64,000 nt of DNA, taken from positions 1 to 64,000 of the forward strand of contig DAISJM010000007.1 of NCBI GenBank assembly GCA_036821485.1. The letters run 5' to 3'. The notes under the pieces were generated by a model. It searched no databases. It was not told the origin of the DNA and saw only the letters and a list, made by a program, of their open reading frames with translations. Position 1 is the first letter of the stretch, and the number at the start of each line of letters is the position of its first letter. This DNA is from DAISJM01 sp036821485. GTDB lineage: Bacteria > Verrucomicrobiota > Kiritimatiellia > CAIQIC01 > JAGNIJ01. Shown here piece by piece: positions 50,207 through 60,054 of this stretch. The position numbers and the translations under genes were made by a program.

Positions 50207-51247
50207 CTAATTCACCAGTCTTACCGGTGTCTTCCCCTTCTCCATCCAACCGATGACGTACGGCTCCTCGCCGGCTGCCTTCAACGTCTCCACGGCCTCG
50301 ACCACATTCTCTTCGCGAACGATGACCACCATGCCGATGCCCATATTGAAGACGCGGTACATCTCCTCGCGGTCCACCCGGCCCTCTTCTTCGATGAACC
50401 GGAAAAGAGGAGGCAGCCGCCACGTCGAGCGGTCAATCACCGCGCACAGGCCCTTCGGCAGCACGCGCGGCACGTTGTCCGTGAACCCGCCACCCGTGAT
50501 GTGCGCCAGCCCGCGAATCGTGATCTTCTTCATCAGCGCTTTCACCGGCTTGAGATAGCTCCGGTGCACCGCCAGCAGTACATCGCCCACCGTCTTCTGC
50601 GTCCCCGGAAACCTGTCCTCCACACGCAACCGTGCGACTTGGAAAACCACCTGCCGCGCCAGCGAATAGCCATTCGTGTGCAGGCCGCTGGACGGAAGCC
50701 CGATCAGGATGTCGCCCGCGCGAATCGTCGCGCCCGTGATGACTTTCTTGCGCGACACCGCGCCGACCATTGTGCCGACCAGGTCATACTCGCCTTCCGG
50801 ATACAGCCCAGGCATCTCGGCCGTTTCGCCACCAATCAGCGCACAGTTGTTCTCGCGGCACGCCTTGCACAGGCCGTCGAGAATCTGCGCGATCAGTTTC
50901 GGCGTCAGTCGCGATGCGCCGATATAGTCGAGGAAAAACAGCGGCTCCGCGCCCTGCACAAGGATGTCGTTGACGCAGTGGTTGACGATGTCCTGCCCCA
51001 CCGTGTCGTGCCGGCCGGCGAGATTCGCCACCTTCAGCTTTGTACCAACGCCATCCGTGCTGCTCACCAGCAACATGTCCTTGCCCGGCGATTTGAACAG
51101 CCCGCCAAACGCCCCGATCTGGCCAATCGCTCCCGCGGTGAATGTGCCCTGGATTTTTTTCTTCGCGTCGCGCAGCGCGTTCATCTTCGTGTCGATGTCC
51201 ACACCCGCCGCCGCGTATGCCGATCCCGATCTTTTCTTGCTCGTCAT
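50207..51247 (-). CDS. purM: Phosphoribosylformylglycinamidine cyclo-ligase
   Basis: The 346-residue protein has the AIR synthetase motifs YAAAGVDID near the start, STDGVGTKLKVA, ALIGGETAEMPG and LAHITGGGF. It closes FGAM to AIR with ATP. Its length is normal. The ATG at 51247 is divergent from the pabBC gene, with 148 bp between the starts. Confidence 0.96.
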   Translation of the reverse strand: MTSKKRSGSAYAAAGVDIDTKMNALRDAKKKIQGTFTAGAIGQIGAFGGLFKSPGKDMLLVSSTDGVGTKLKVANLAGRHDTVGQDIVNHCVNDILVQGAEPLFFLDYIGASRLTPKLIAQILDGLCKACRENNCALIGGETAEMPGLYPEGEYDLVGTMVGAVSRKKVITGATIRAGDILIGLPSSGLHTNGYSLARQVVFQVARLRVEDRFPGTQKTVGDVLLAVHRSYLKPVKALMKKITIRGLAHITGGGFTDNVPRVLPKGLCAVIDRSTWRLPPLFRFIEEEGRVDREEMYRVFNMGIGMVVIVREENVVEAVETLKAAGEEPYVIGWMEKGKTPVRLVN

Positions 51248-51395
51248 GACTGGTTATAATCCCTGCTCGTAATTCATTGATGCCGCGGCGCCGCCTTTTT
51301 CGCGCCCTGCGACAAGGCCCACACCTTAGCGAATTACCCCCGGTTTGGGAAAGACATTCGCTGAATCGGGCATCCAGTCTATACTCTGGGTGATC

Positions 51396-53189
51396 ATGCA
51401 TCCGGACCTTCCAGCACGAGTGGCCGCCGCGGGAACCGCGCTCCTGCACGATGCAGCGCATGAACAGTGGCTATTGTTCGAAAACCCCGAAAGCATCCTT
51501 TCCGCGCACAGCATTTCCGAGGTCCTCTCCGTTCTCCGCGAGGTCGCTGCGGCCTGCGAAAAGGGCCTCTTTGCAGCCGGTTTCGTGGCCTATGAGGCCG
51601 CCCCGGCGTTTGACCCGGCATTCCCCGGCCGCGAACCCACCCCCGGCCTGCCCCTCGCCTGGTTCGGGCTATACCATGCGCCCGCCATCATCGCGCTCCC
51701 TGACCCACCCGCACCCGCATCCCTGCCGTCGTGGACACCGAACATCGACCGCAATTGCTACAACGCCGCTCTCGCCCGCATCCGCGACTACATCGCCGCA
51801 GGCGATTCCTACCAGGTGAACTACACACTCCACCTCATCGCCCAACTCAACGAACCGCCCTGGCCGCTCTTCCTGCGCCTCCAGCACGCGCAGCGCGCGC
51901 CCTTTGGCGCGTTCGTCAACACGGGCGCCGACATCCTCTGCTCCGCATCGCCCGAACTCCATTTTGCGCTCGATGGCTCACGCATCACCTGCCGTCCCAT
52001 GAAGGGCACCCGCCCTCGCGGCCGCTGGCCCGCCGAAGACACTGCCGTTCGCGAAGCACTCCACACGTCTGTAAAGGATCGTGCGGAGAACGTGATGATC
52101 GTCGATATGGTCCGCAACGATCTCGGGCGCATCGCCGCGCCCGGCTCGGTCGTCACGTCGTCCCTGTTCGATATCGAAGTCTTCCCCACCGTCTGGCAGA
52201 TGACGTCCACCGTCCGCGCCGACACCTCCGCGTCGCTCCCCGATATCTTCCGCGCCCTCTTCCCCTGCGCGTCCGTCACCGGCGCGCCGAAAATCCGTGC
52301 GATGCAGATCATCGATGAACTTGAGCCGGCCCCGCGCGGTATCTACACCGGCTCCATCGGCTTCATTGCACCCCATCGCCGCGCGCAGTTCAACGTCGCC
52401 ATCCGCACCGCGCACGTCCGTTCATCCGGCGGCCTTGCCGCGTACGGCACCGGTGGCGGTATCGTCTGGGATTCCGCCACCGACGACGAATACGCGGAAT
52501 GCCTCGCCAAGGCGGCGATCCTCTCCGACCCGGGAACGCCCTTCCAGTTGCTGGAAACGCTGCGCTGGGAACCCGCCGCGGGCTACCTCTTTGAGGATCG
52601 CCATCTCCGCCGGCTCATGGAGTCCGCCGCCTACTTTGGCTTTGCCCTCGATGCAGATCATGTCCGCCGCGACCTCCTCGCGGCTGCTTCCCGATTTCCA
52701 CCCGCTCCCCGACGCGTCCGTCTTCTCGCCGCCCGGAACGGCGAACTGCGCATCGAGCATGTGGATACCTCGGGCGAATTCAACGCCGCGCCCAACTTGT
52801 CCACTCCCGCATGGCCACTCGCCCTCGCGGCCGAACCAGTAAGCTCCAGCAACCGCTTCCTGTTTCACAAGACCACGCGACGCGAAGTCTATGAATCCGC
52901 CCGCCGGGGGCGGCCGGACGCCGACGATGTGATCCTCTGGAACGAGCGCGGCGAAGTCACCGAGTCCACGATCGCCAACGTGGTCGCTCGCTTTGAAGAC
53001 GAGTGGGTCACTCCGCCGGTTTCGTGCGGGCTGCTCGGCGGCGTGTTTCGCGAGGAGCTCCTGCAACAAGGCGTCCTGCGTGAGCGCGTGCTGACGCCGG
53101 ACGATCTCGCGAAAGCCGACGCGGTCTGGCTGATCAACTCCGTCCGCGGCTGGATTCCGGGACATTTTTCCAAGCATTGGAAAAAGTAG
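51396..53189 (+). CDS. pabB: Fused aminodeoxychorismate synthase component I and aminodeoxychorismate lyase
   Basis: Residues about 1-385 are PabB, chorismate-binding, with SYQVNYTLHL, PMKGTRPRG and RAENVMIVDMVRNDLGRIA. Residues about 390-597 are PabC, a PLP class IV lyase, with RRVRLLAARNGEL and EVTESTIANVVARF. Together they make p-aminobenzoate for folate, which purine synthesis needs. ATG 51396 is preferred over an upstream TTG. The last codons (FSKHWKK, stop) are encoded by the first 21-bp palindrome at 53165-53185, so the natural C-terminus appears to be replaced by repeat sequence. Confidence 0.92.
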   Translation: MHPDLPARVAAAGTALLHDAAHEQWLLFENPESILSAHSISEVLSVLREVAAACEKGLFAAGFVAYEAAPAFDPAFPGREPTPGLPLAWFGLYHAPAIIALPDPPAPASLPSWTPNIDRNCYNAALARIRDYIAAGDSYQVNYTLHLIAQLNEPPWPLFLRLQHAQRAPFGAFVNTGADILCSASPELHFALDGSRITCRPMKGTRPRGRWPAEDTAVREALHTSVKDRAENVMIVDMVRNDLGRIAAPGSVVTSSLFDIEVFPTVWQMTSTVRADTSASLPDIFRALFPCASVTGAPKIRAMQIIDELEPAPRGIYTGSIGFIAPHRRAQFNVAIRTAHVRSSGGLAAYGTGGGIVWDSATDDEYAECLAKAAILSDPGTPFQLLETLRWEPAAGYLFEDRHLRRLMESAAYFGFALDADHVRRDLLAAASRFPPAPRRVRLLAARNGELRIEHVDTSGEFNAAPNLSTPAWPLALAAEPVSSSNRFLFHKTTRREVYESARRGRPDADDVILWNERGEVTESTIANVVARFEDEWVTPPVSCGLLGGVFREELLQQGVLRERVLTPDDLAKADAVWLINSVRGWIPGHFSKHWKK

Positions 53190-53246
53190 TCCCAGTTTTT
53201 CCAACCCTTGGAAAATCGTCCGCTGATTTTTCCAATCCTTGGAAAA
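53165..53246. repeat. Array of three 21-bp palindromes at exact 31-bp period
   Basis: Copies start at 53165, 53196 and 53227. Each has arms TTTTTCCAA and TTGGAAAA(A) around a 3-nt centre (GCA, CCC, TCC), separated by about 10 bp of unrelated sequence. The arms are perfect in the first copy over 9 bp and over 8 bp in the others. The array overlaps the pabBC stop and ends 80 bp before the adhesin-like gene start. It matches the pair at 7865-7914 in repeat, spacing and position relative to a secreted-protein gene. Confidence 0.9.
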
Positions 53247-53326
53247 TCCCGGCACGCTTTTACTGAACCCCACGAAAACGGTATCCGTTTCACTTGTCTT
53301 CGTCCGTTCAGCGCCAAGGAGGGTCT

Positions 53327-56113
53327 ATGAACGCTCGCTGTATTGCCGCCACGTTTCTGCTCGTCTGCCTTGCCGTCACCGCGCCCGCCCAAGTGCCGGC
53401 CTTCATCAATTACCAGGGCCGCCTTGTCGACGGCACCAACCTGGTGAACAGCACTGCAAACATCGGGTTCCTCCTGTACACGGTCTCCGGCGGTGGCTCC
53501 GCGATCTTTGTGGAAACGGACAGCAGCGTGCCGGTCGTCGACGGTCTCTACGCAACTACGATGGGCGATAACCCCACCGTGGGGACTCTCGCCGCGGCGC
53601 TCACGAACAGCGCACTGTATCTCGAACTGCAGGTGAATGGCACCACCATGAGCCCGCGCGAACGCATCGCGTCGGTCAGCTTCGCCATGCTCGCAGGCGG
53701 CGTGACCAACGGAGCCATCGGCGAATTCGCCCTCGCCAACGGCGCCGTCACGCGCACAAAGCTCGGCAACAACGCCGTCTCCGGCGACAAGATCGCCGAT
53801 GGATCCGTCTCCAATGCCGACCTTGCCGTGGGATCCGTGGACGCGGTCACTCTCGCCGGCAAAGCCGTCACAACCGCCAAACTCGACGACACCGTGCTCT
53901 CCAACACCTTCTGGCGATTGACGGGCAATGCGGGAACAACGCCCGGCACGCACTTCGTCGGCACCACCGGTCTGCAACCACTGGACTTGCGCGCGAACAA
54001 CCAGCGCATCCTGCGACTAGACGGCTCGGGAACGGCGCCCAACGTGATCGGCGGCTACTCCGGCAATACAGTCACTCCATCCACGGTCACGGGCGCGACA
54101 ATCGCCGGCGGCGGCAGCAGCGGCTCGCCCAACACGCTCGGCGGCAGCCAGGGAACCATCGGCGGCGGCGCGGGCAGCACGATGCGATCAGACTACGGCG
54201 TGATCGCCGGCGGGCGAAATAACAGCATCGATACCGGGGCTGTTCATGCCGTCATCGGTGGCGGCTATCTGAACACGATCGAATCCAATGCCTGGCGGAC
54301 CACGGTCGGCGGCGGACAGAACAACACCATCGAATCACAGAGTTATGGCGCCACCATTGCAGGCGGTTACCTGCATCGGATCGAAAGGCTGAGCCTGTCG
54401 GCCACGATCGGCGGCGGCTATCAAAACGACATTGGAGCCGGCTCATCGGGGGCCACCATCGCAGGCGGCAGCACGAACCGGATCAACCAGAATGCCGATA
54501 ACGCAACCATCGGCGGCGGCGAAGCAAACGTAATCAGTAACGATGCGATGGCTGCGGTGATCGCGGGCGGCAGCAATAACGTGATCGGCACCGGTTCAAG
54601 TGGCGCCGTCATCAACGGAGGGAGCGACAACGAAATCCTGTCCGCTTCCGGGTCCTCCGTGATCGGCGGTGGGTGGAATAACACCGTTGAAGAGAATGCG
54701 CCCGCTGCGGTAATTGCGGGCGGCGACGAAGGGGTTGTGAACAGCAACGCAGGCTGGTCGGCGGTGGGCGGTGGGTGGCGCAGCGAGGTGAAAGGCTATG
54801 GCGCCACGGTGGCCGGCGGCGGTGTGCTCAGCGATCCCTACTCAGGCACCATGTGGAACGCCAACCGCGCGTTGGCCTCCGGGTCAGCCATCGGCGGCGG
54901 CGCAGGCAACTCCATTTCGGACGCAAGCCAGGGCAGCAGTATTGATGGCGGCTATATCAATCAGATAGGAACGAATTCCGGGTACTCCGCGATCGGGGGC
55001 GGACTCATTAACAACATCCGCCACAACGCCCAGGCGTCTACGATTGCAGGCGGCCGGCAGAACTTCATCACCACCAATGCCGAGTTTTCCACCATTGGCG
55101 GCGGCCTGGTCAATCGCGTGGAAGACCCCGGCTCCGAAGCCACCATCGCCGGCGGAGTAAGCAACAAGGCTTCACGGCGCGGCGCCACCGTCGGCGGCGG
55201 CGCAAACAACATGGCGCTGGGCGATTGGGGCATCGGCTATACCACCGTCGCCGGCGGAGAGTACAACCGCGCAATGCAAAGGCACTCGGCGGTCGGGGGC
55301 GGACTCAGCAACACCGCGAGCCATACCGGCGGCGTTGTGGGAGGCGGCGAATTCAACACGGCGGAGGGCGTGGACTCTGCCATAGGCGGCGGGCAGTACA
55401 ATAGTGCAGGCTTCTACCTCCGCGGATACAACGCCATCGCCGGAGGAAGGAGCAATACGATCTACAACTCGGACTACGGCGCGATTGTGGGCGGACACTT
55501 GAATTACATCGACAACCATGATTACGGGACCATCGGCGGCGGATACAGCAATGTGGTCTTCGGATCTTACGCCGTCGTGCCCGGCGGCAGCCTCAACAGG
55601 GCCGCAGGTAACCATGCCTTCGCCGCCGGCTACCAGGCAAACGTCACGAACAACTACACCTTTGTCTGGTCCGACGGCGGAGTGGGTCCCTTCTATTCAA
55701 CCGTGGACAACCAGTTCGCCATCCGCGCCACCAACGGGGTGTGGATAGCTTCGGACCTTGGGGAAAACCGCACGATTCAGCAGAAGGGCGACCGCTTTGG
55801 CGACAACAATATCGTCGCTTGGGCAAGCGTCGCCTCGGCAGGCAGCATCACCGAAAGCTTCGGCATCACCAGCGTCACGCGAACCAACACCGGCATCTAC
55901 AATGTGGTGATCGATGTGGCAGCCGTGGACGCGATGAATATCTGCGCCATCGTCATGCCGGAAATCGATGCGCCGCCAACCTCCGCCGCCACAATCCGAA
56001 GCCCGTCCATCAACAACATCAGCGGCAGCAACCGCTTCTTCCAGGTGTTTATGAACGATGGAACCGGAGCTCTTGTGGACAACGATTTCCGCGTGATCGT
56101 CACGCTGCGGTAA
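53327..56113 (+). CDS. Secreted repetitive adhesin-like protein (trimeric autotransporter head-like repeats)
   Basis: The 928-residue protein has a signal peptide (cut near TAPAQ) and an N-terminal beta domain ending PRERIASVSFAMLAGG. A set of short repeats follows (ALANGAVTRTKLGNNAVSG-like), then about 25 units of the pattern ATIAGGxxNxI / xxIGGGxxNxI (about 240-770), as in head domains of trimeric adhesins. A C-terminal beta domain ends in RVIVTLR. No YadA-type membrane anchor is visible. It is likely a fibrous surface or secreted protein. AAGGAGGG precedes ATG 53327. Confidence 0.75.
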   Translation: MNARCIAATFLLVCLAVTAPAQVPAFINYQGRLVDGTNLVNSTANIGFLLYTVSGGGSAIFVETDSSVPVVDGLYATTMGDNPTVGTLAAALTNSALYLELQVNGTTMSPRERIASVSFAMLAGGVTNGAIGEFALANGAVTRTKLGNNAVSGDKIADGSVSNADLAVGSVDAVTLAGKAVTTAKLDDTVLSNTFWRLTGNAGTTPGTHFVGTTGLQPLDLRANNQRILRLDGSGTAPNVIGGYSGNTVTPSTVTGATIAGGGSSGSPNTLGGSQGTIGGGAGSTMRSDYGVIAGGRNNSIDTGAVHAVIGGGYLNTIESNAWRTTVGGGQNNTIESQSYGATIAGGYLHRIERLSLSATIGGGYQNDIGAGSSGATIAGGSTNRINQNADNATIGGGEANVISNDAMAAVIAGGSNNVIGTGSSGAVINGGSDNEILSASGSSVIGGGWNNTVEENAPAAVIAGGDEGVVNSNAGWSAVGGGWRSEVKGYGATVAGGGVLSDPYSGTMWNANRALASGSAIGGGAGNSISDASQGSSIDGGYINQIGTNSGYSAIGGGLINNIRHNAQASTIAGGRQNFITTNAEFSTIGGGLVNRVEDPGSEATIAGGVSNKASRRGATVGGGANNMALGDWGIGYTTVAGGEYNRAMQRHSAVGGGLSNTASHTGGVVGGGEFNTAEGVDSAIGGGQYNSAGFYLRGYNAIAGGRSNTIYNSDYGAIVGGHLNYIDNHDYGTIGGGYSNVVFGSYAVVPGGSLNRAAGNHAFAAGYQANVTNNYTFVWSDGGVGPFYSTVDNQFAIRATNGVWIASDLGENRTIQQKGDRFGDNNIVAWASVASAGSITESFGITSVTRTNTGIYNVVIDVAAVDAMNICAIVMPEIDAPPTSAATIRSPSINNISGSNRFFQVFMNDGTGALVDNDFRVIVTLR

Positions 56114-56175
56114 GCGGGCTGCTCGTCGTGGCCCGGGGTAGGGCGAAGCCTCCGGCTGAGCCGTCTGCAGCCGCC

Positions 56176-57471
56176 TCAGCCCAGGCCGAGCAGACGGAAC
56201 GTGCGGTCGACGTCCTTGAAGTGACGCGATACGTCGAACGCGGCATCAAGGTCCTTCTTCTTCAGTTTCGCCATGGCCTCGACGTCCGCCAGCAGCAGCT
56301 CTTTCAGATCGCGGCCCGTTTCCCAGCACTGCATCGCGTTGCGCTGGACGATTGCGTACGACTCTTCCCGCGTCACGCCCTTCTCCGTCAACGCCAGCAA
56401 GACCTGCTGCGAATGAATCAGCCCGTGGGTCAGGTTCAGATTCCTCTTCATCTGCTCCGGATAGACCTGCAGTTTGCTGACCAGGCCTTCAAGCTTCACC
56501 AGCATGTAGTCGAGCGTAATGGTTCCATCCGGAACAATCACGCGCTCGGCCGACGAGTGTGAAATGTCGCGCTCGTGCCAGAGCGGAACATTCTCCATCG
56601 CCACGAGGGCATAGCCGCGCAACAGCCGCGCCATGCCGCAAAGCCGCTCGCCGATGATCGGGTTCTTCTTGTGCGGCATCGCCGACGAACCCTTCTGCCC
56701 CTTGCCGAAGAACTCTTCCACTTCGTGCACTTCCGTGCGCTGCAGGTGACGAAACTCCTGTGCCCACCGCTCCACCGACGTGCCGACCAGCGCCAGCGCG
56801 CTCATGAATTCCGCATGCCGGTCGCGCTGCAACACCTGCGTGGAAATCTTCGCCGGCTTCAGTCCCAGCTTTGTGCAGACATATTTTTCGACGAACGGAT
56901 CGAGATGCGCGTGCGTACCCACCGCGCCTGAGAGCTGGCCGACGCGCACAATCTCGCGCGCCGCCTCGAGCCGCGCAAGCGCGCGGCCGAATTCGTCATA
57001 CATCAGGGCCATCTTGAGACCGAACGTGATCGGCTCGGCATGCACGCCGTGCGACCGTCCGATCATCGGCGTGTACTTGTACTTCTTTGCCTTCGCCGCA
57101 GCGGCCTTGCGCACAGCTTTGACGTCTTTGATGAGGATGTCCGCAGCCTGCACCATGAGGATGGCGAGCGACGTGTCGAGAATGTCGGAGCTGGTCAGCC
57201 CCTTGTGGATGAACCGCGATGACGGGCCCACGTACTTGGCCACGTTGGTCAGAAACGCGATCACGTCGTGATTCGTCTTCGCCTCAATGCGGTCGATTTC
57301 CTTGACGTTGAATTTCGCGCGCTGCTGAATGCGCTTCAGGTCGGCCGCCGGGACATCGCCGAGCTTGTGCATCGCCTCGCACGCCAGGACCTCGATCCTG
57401 AGCCATGCGCGGAATTTGTTCTCGTCGGTCCAGATCGCACCCATTTCGGGCCGGGTATATCGCGGTATCAT
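56176..57471 (-). CDS. purB: Adenylosuccinate lyase
   Basis: The 431-residue protein has the fumarase/aspartase signature GSSAMPHKKNP, the SSDILDTSLAI motif and the catalytic His region GRSHGVHAEP. It acts twice in purine synthesis: SAICAR to AICAR and adenylosuccinate to AMP. ATG 57471 (MIPRYTRPEM) has AGGAG 8 nt upstream. It faces the adhesin gene (62 bp apart) and diverges from the glycosyltransferase gene. Confidence 0.96.
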   Translation of the reverse strand: MIPRYTRPEMGAIWTDENKFRAWLRIEVLACEAMHKLGDVPAADLKRIQQRAKFNVKEIDRIEAKTNHDVIAFLTNVAKYVGPSSRFIHKGLTSSDILDTSLAILMVQAADILIKDVKAVRKAAAAKAKKYKYTPMIGRSHGVHAEPITFGLKMALMYDEFGRALARLEAAREIVRVGQLSGAVGTHAHLDPFVEKYVCTKLGLKPAKISTQVLQRDRHAEFMSALALVGTSVERWAQEFRHLQRTEVHEVEEFFGKGQKGSSAMPHKKNPIIGERLCGMARLLRGYALVAMENVPLWHERDISHSSAERVIVPDGTITLDYMLVKLEGLVSKLQVYPEQMKRNLNLTHGLIHSQQVLLALTEKGVTREESYAIVQRNAMQCWETGRDLKELLLADVEAMAKLKKKDLDAAFDVSRHFKDVDRTFRLLGLG

Positions 57472-57597
57472 CGTTCGCTCCTCGCTAAAAGCCCGTGCGG
57501 ACCTTAGCACACCCCACGGCGGCGGAAAACCGAAAGTTGAGCGAACCCCGCGCTCAATAGGATTGTCAGGCCTCTCGCCCCGCCTATGATGTGAGGC

Positions 57598-59295
57598 ATG
57601 GAAAGCCCCGTCTCACCGGATCGCCGTGCGCTGCCGCCTCTGTGGGCCCTCGCCCTCCTCGCGGCTGTCGCCCTGCTCGTTTTCCTGCCTGGCAACGACG
57701 TCATGCCCCTGCTCGACCGCGATGAGCCGCGTTTCGCGCAGGCCACGCGCGAGATGATCCAACAGGGCGATTGGATCATCCCCTATTTCAACCACGAGTT
57801 CCGTTTCGACAAGCCGATCCTTATTTACTGGATGATGCGCGCCAGCTACGCAGCGTTCGGGGTGAACGAATTCGCCGCCCGCCTGCCGTCGGTCTTGTCG
57901 GCCATCCTGCTGGGGTGGCTGGTGTATCTCATGGGGCGAAAATGGTTTTCGCCGCAGGCCGGATTTTTCGCCGCGTTCGGTCTGCTGACCTGCGTGCAGC
58001 TTTTCATCCATGCACGCTGCGCCGTGGCCGATATGCCCATGCTGGCGATGGTTGCGCTCTCGCACTTTGCCGCGTGGGAACTGCTGCATACCGATGATGC
58101 CCCCGGACGCCGGCGTTGGTTCGCCATGCTCTACGGTTCGCTCGGCCTCGGCTTTCTGGCAAAGGGTCCCGTGGCCCTTGTTGTCCCGCTTCTCACGCTG
58201 CTCTTCTTCCGCTTTGTCTTCTGGCGCAAGCCGGCTCCGTGGGGCCGGCTGAAGATGGCGCCGGGGCTCCTGATCTCGATGGCCCTCGTCGGCGCGTGGG
58301 GCATCCCTGCGCTCATCAGAACCGCGGGGGAGTTTTGGAATGTCGGGATGAATTCACACGTGCTCAAGCGCGGATGGAGTTCGTTCGATGGTCATGGGGC
58401 GTTTGTCTTCTACTACCTCCTCACGGCGTTCTTCAGTCTCTACCCGTGGATCGCCTTTGCGGGGCGCGGCGCCTGTCTTCTCCGTCGGCGCTACGACGAG
58501 AAGAATGCGTTTCTGCTTTCATGGCTGGCCGGAACCTACCTCCTGTTCAGCCTCTACATGACCAAGCTCCCCCACTACGTCCTGCCCGCGTTTCCAGCTT
58601 TCTTCCTCATCCTCGGCCAGACGGTGAACAACGACATGCCGTGGCCCCGCTGGACGCGAATCTGGTTCAACACCACGCTCTTCGCCCTGCCCTTGTTCAT
58701 ACTGCTGGCCGTCGCAGTCCTGTTCTCGGCGCCGGTCGCGGGCCCGTGGGCCAGTCTCCGCTGGGCCGCCGCCGGTCTCGTCCTTGTCGCCCTCGCCCTC
58801 ACCGCCCTGGCCCTTGCGTGGCGATCGCCCCAACCATCGCCGTGGCTCGTTGGCATTCCCCTGCTCTCCGTGGGTTTCGCGGCTGCGCTGCTCGGCCGCG
58901 GGTTGCGCCCTGTCACACCCGCCGTTCAGCTTCAATCGGTGTTCACGCAGATGCCCGCGGAAACCCGGTTCGCCTTCCACCGCTTCCGCGAGCCCAGCCT
59001 GGTCTTCTACTCCAACCGCCGCTGGGAAACGCTGAATACGTTCGATAATGTGCAGGCCTTCCTTGATGAGCCGGGCCCCTGCATGCTGGTCACGCTCCAA
59101 CAGGAAACAAGGCTCGACCAATTTCTTTCGTCGGCGCTGCAGCACATGACTGGACGCAAAGCGAAATCGCTGGGACGGGATTTTTCGTCGGAGCTGGCTG
59201 CACTGAATTTGCAGGGCGCAAAGATCCGCACGATCGAAGGGATAAATTCGGCGCGCGCTTCCGGCGTCACGCTGCGGGTGTTCACCCGGGACTAG
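57598..59295 (+). CDS. GT83/ArnT-like membrane glycosyltransferase
   Basis: The 565-residue polytopic protein has the ArnT/PMT N-terminal catalytic motif LLDRDEPRFAQATREM with the acidic DRDEP, then FNHEFRFDKPILIYWM and about ten or more membrane segments. A smaller C-terminal periplasmic domain follows from about residue 440. The family moves sugars from polyprenyl-phosphate carriers to lipid A or proteins; the acceptor here is unknown. Its 3' end overlaps the convergent PAP2 gene by 14 bp. Confidence 0.88.
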   Translation: MESPVSPDRRALPPLWALALLAAVALLVFLPGNDVMPLLDRDEPRFAQATREMIQQGDWIIPYFNHEFRFDKPILIYWMMRASYAAFGVNEFAARLPSVLSAILLGWLVYLMGRKWFSPQAGFFAAFGLLTCVQLFIHARCAVADMPMLAMVALSHFAAWELLHTDDAPGRRRWFAMLYGSLGLGFLAKGPVALVVPLLTLLFFRFVFWRKPAPWGRLKMAPGLLISMALVGAWGIPALIRTAGEFWNVGMNSHVLKRGWSSFDGHGAFVFYYLLTAFFSLYPWIAFAGRGACLLRRRYDEKNAFLLSWLAGTYLLFSLYMTKLPHYVLPAFPAFFLILGQTVNNDMPWPRWTRIWFNTTLFALPLFILLAVAVLFSAPVAGPWASLRWAAAGLVLVALALTALALAWRSPQPSPWLVGIPLLSVGFAAALLGRGLRPVTPAVQLQSVFTQMPAETRFAFHRFREPSLVFYSNRRWETLNTFDNVQAFLDEPGPCMLVTLQQETRLDQFLSSALQHMTGRKAKSLGRDFSSELAALNLQGAKIRTIEGINSARASGVTLRVFTRD

Positions 59296-59965
59296 CCGCA
59301 GACTCTTCTTCACGCCGCCGCGCGGCCAGGCCAAACGCGATGCCGAAGAGGATGCCGATTCCCGCGCCCATCACCACATCGCTTGGATGATGCGCGCGCA
59401 GATAGATCCGCGACCACGCGACCGCCGTGGCGCCACCAAAGAGCGGAACCCCCAGTGCCGGGCACATCACGGTAATCGACGAGGCTGTCGCAAAGGCCAC
59501 GGTCGAGTGCCCCGACGGAAAGCTGAAATACGACGAACCGACATGGGGTCCATAGACGCCGTCCGCAACGCGCACACTGGGACGCGGCCGGCCCACCGAT
59601 GCGCGTATCACGTCCGTGGTCAGGCCCGACAGGGAGGCCGCGAAGAAACACGCCAGGCCGACATTCACCCAGCGACGCCGCTTGAAAGACCACCCCGCCA
59701 GCAAGAACCCACCTGAAAGAACCGGAATCAAATACGGGTAGTTCCCATACCGGCTCACACGCCGGGCGATCCTTCTCATCAGCGGCGTAGTCTGATCGGT
59801 ATATCGCTGCATGAGCAAAGCGTCATGCGGCAGCAGCACCGCCGTCGCCGCGGCGAAGACCGCGAGACCGATCAGGAACGCCATTCGGTGGCGCCGCACC
59901 ACGGCGCGCGCTCCATTCAGAAGCTCGCGGATGTCCGTACCGAGTTGTTTCAAAAGGAGATGCAC
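59282..59965 (-). CDS. PAP2-family membrane phosphatase
   Basis: The 227-residue protein has the three phosphatase motifs RASVGRPRP (Arg in place of the usual first Lys), FPSGHSTVA and SRIYLRAHHPSDV, with five or six membrane segments. The family dephosphorylates lipid phosphates such as undecaprenyl pyrophosphate or lipid A. It starts at GTG 59965. The convergent overlap with an ArnT-like gene suggests a shared envelope-lipid role. Confidence 0.88.
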   Translation of the reverse strand: MHLLLKQLGTDIRELLNGARAVVRRHRMAFLIGLAVFAAATAVLLPHDALLMQRYTDQTTPLMRRIARRVSRYGNYPYLIPVLSGGFLLAGWSFKRRRWVNVGLACFFAASLSGLTTDVIRASVGRPRPSVRVADGVYGPHVGSSYFSFPSGHSTVAFATASSITVMCPALGVPLFGGATAVAWSRIYLRAHHPSDVVMGAGIGILFGIAFGLAARRREEESAASPG

Positions 59966-60054
59966 GGCTCATTCTTAGCACATCCGGCCATACGTGAGAA
60001 CCACTGGTCGGTCCGAAGATTGCAGATTGCGCGTAAATGCGGTACTTCTCCTGC

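Noticed and set aside
53165..53246. CRISPR array
   Set aside because: The repeats are palindromes with spacers of about 10 bp, far too short for CRISPR, and no cas gene is present.
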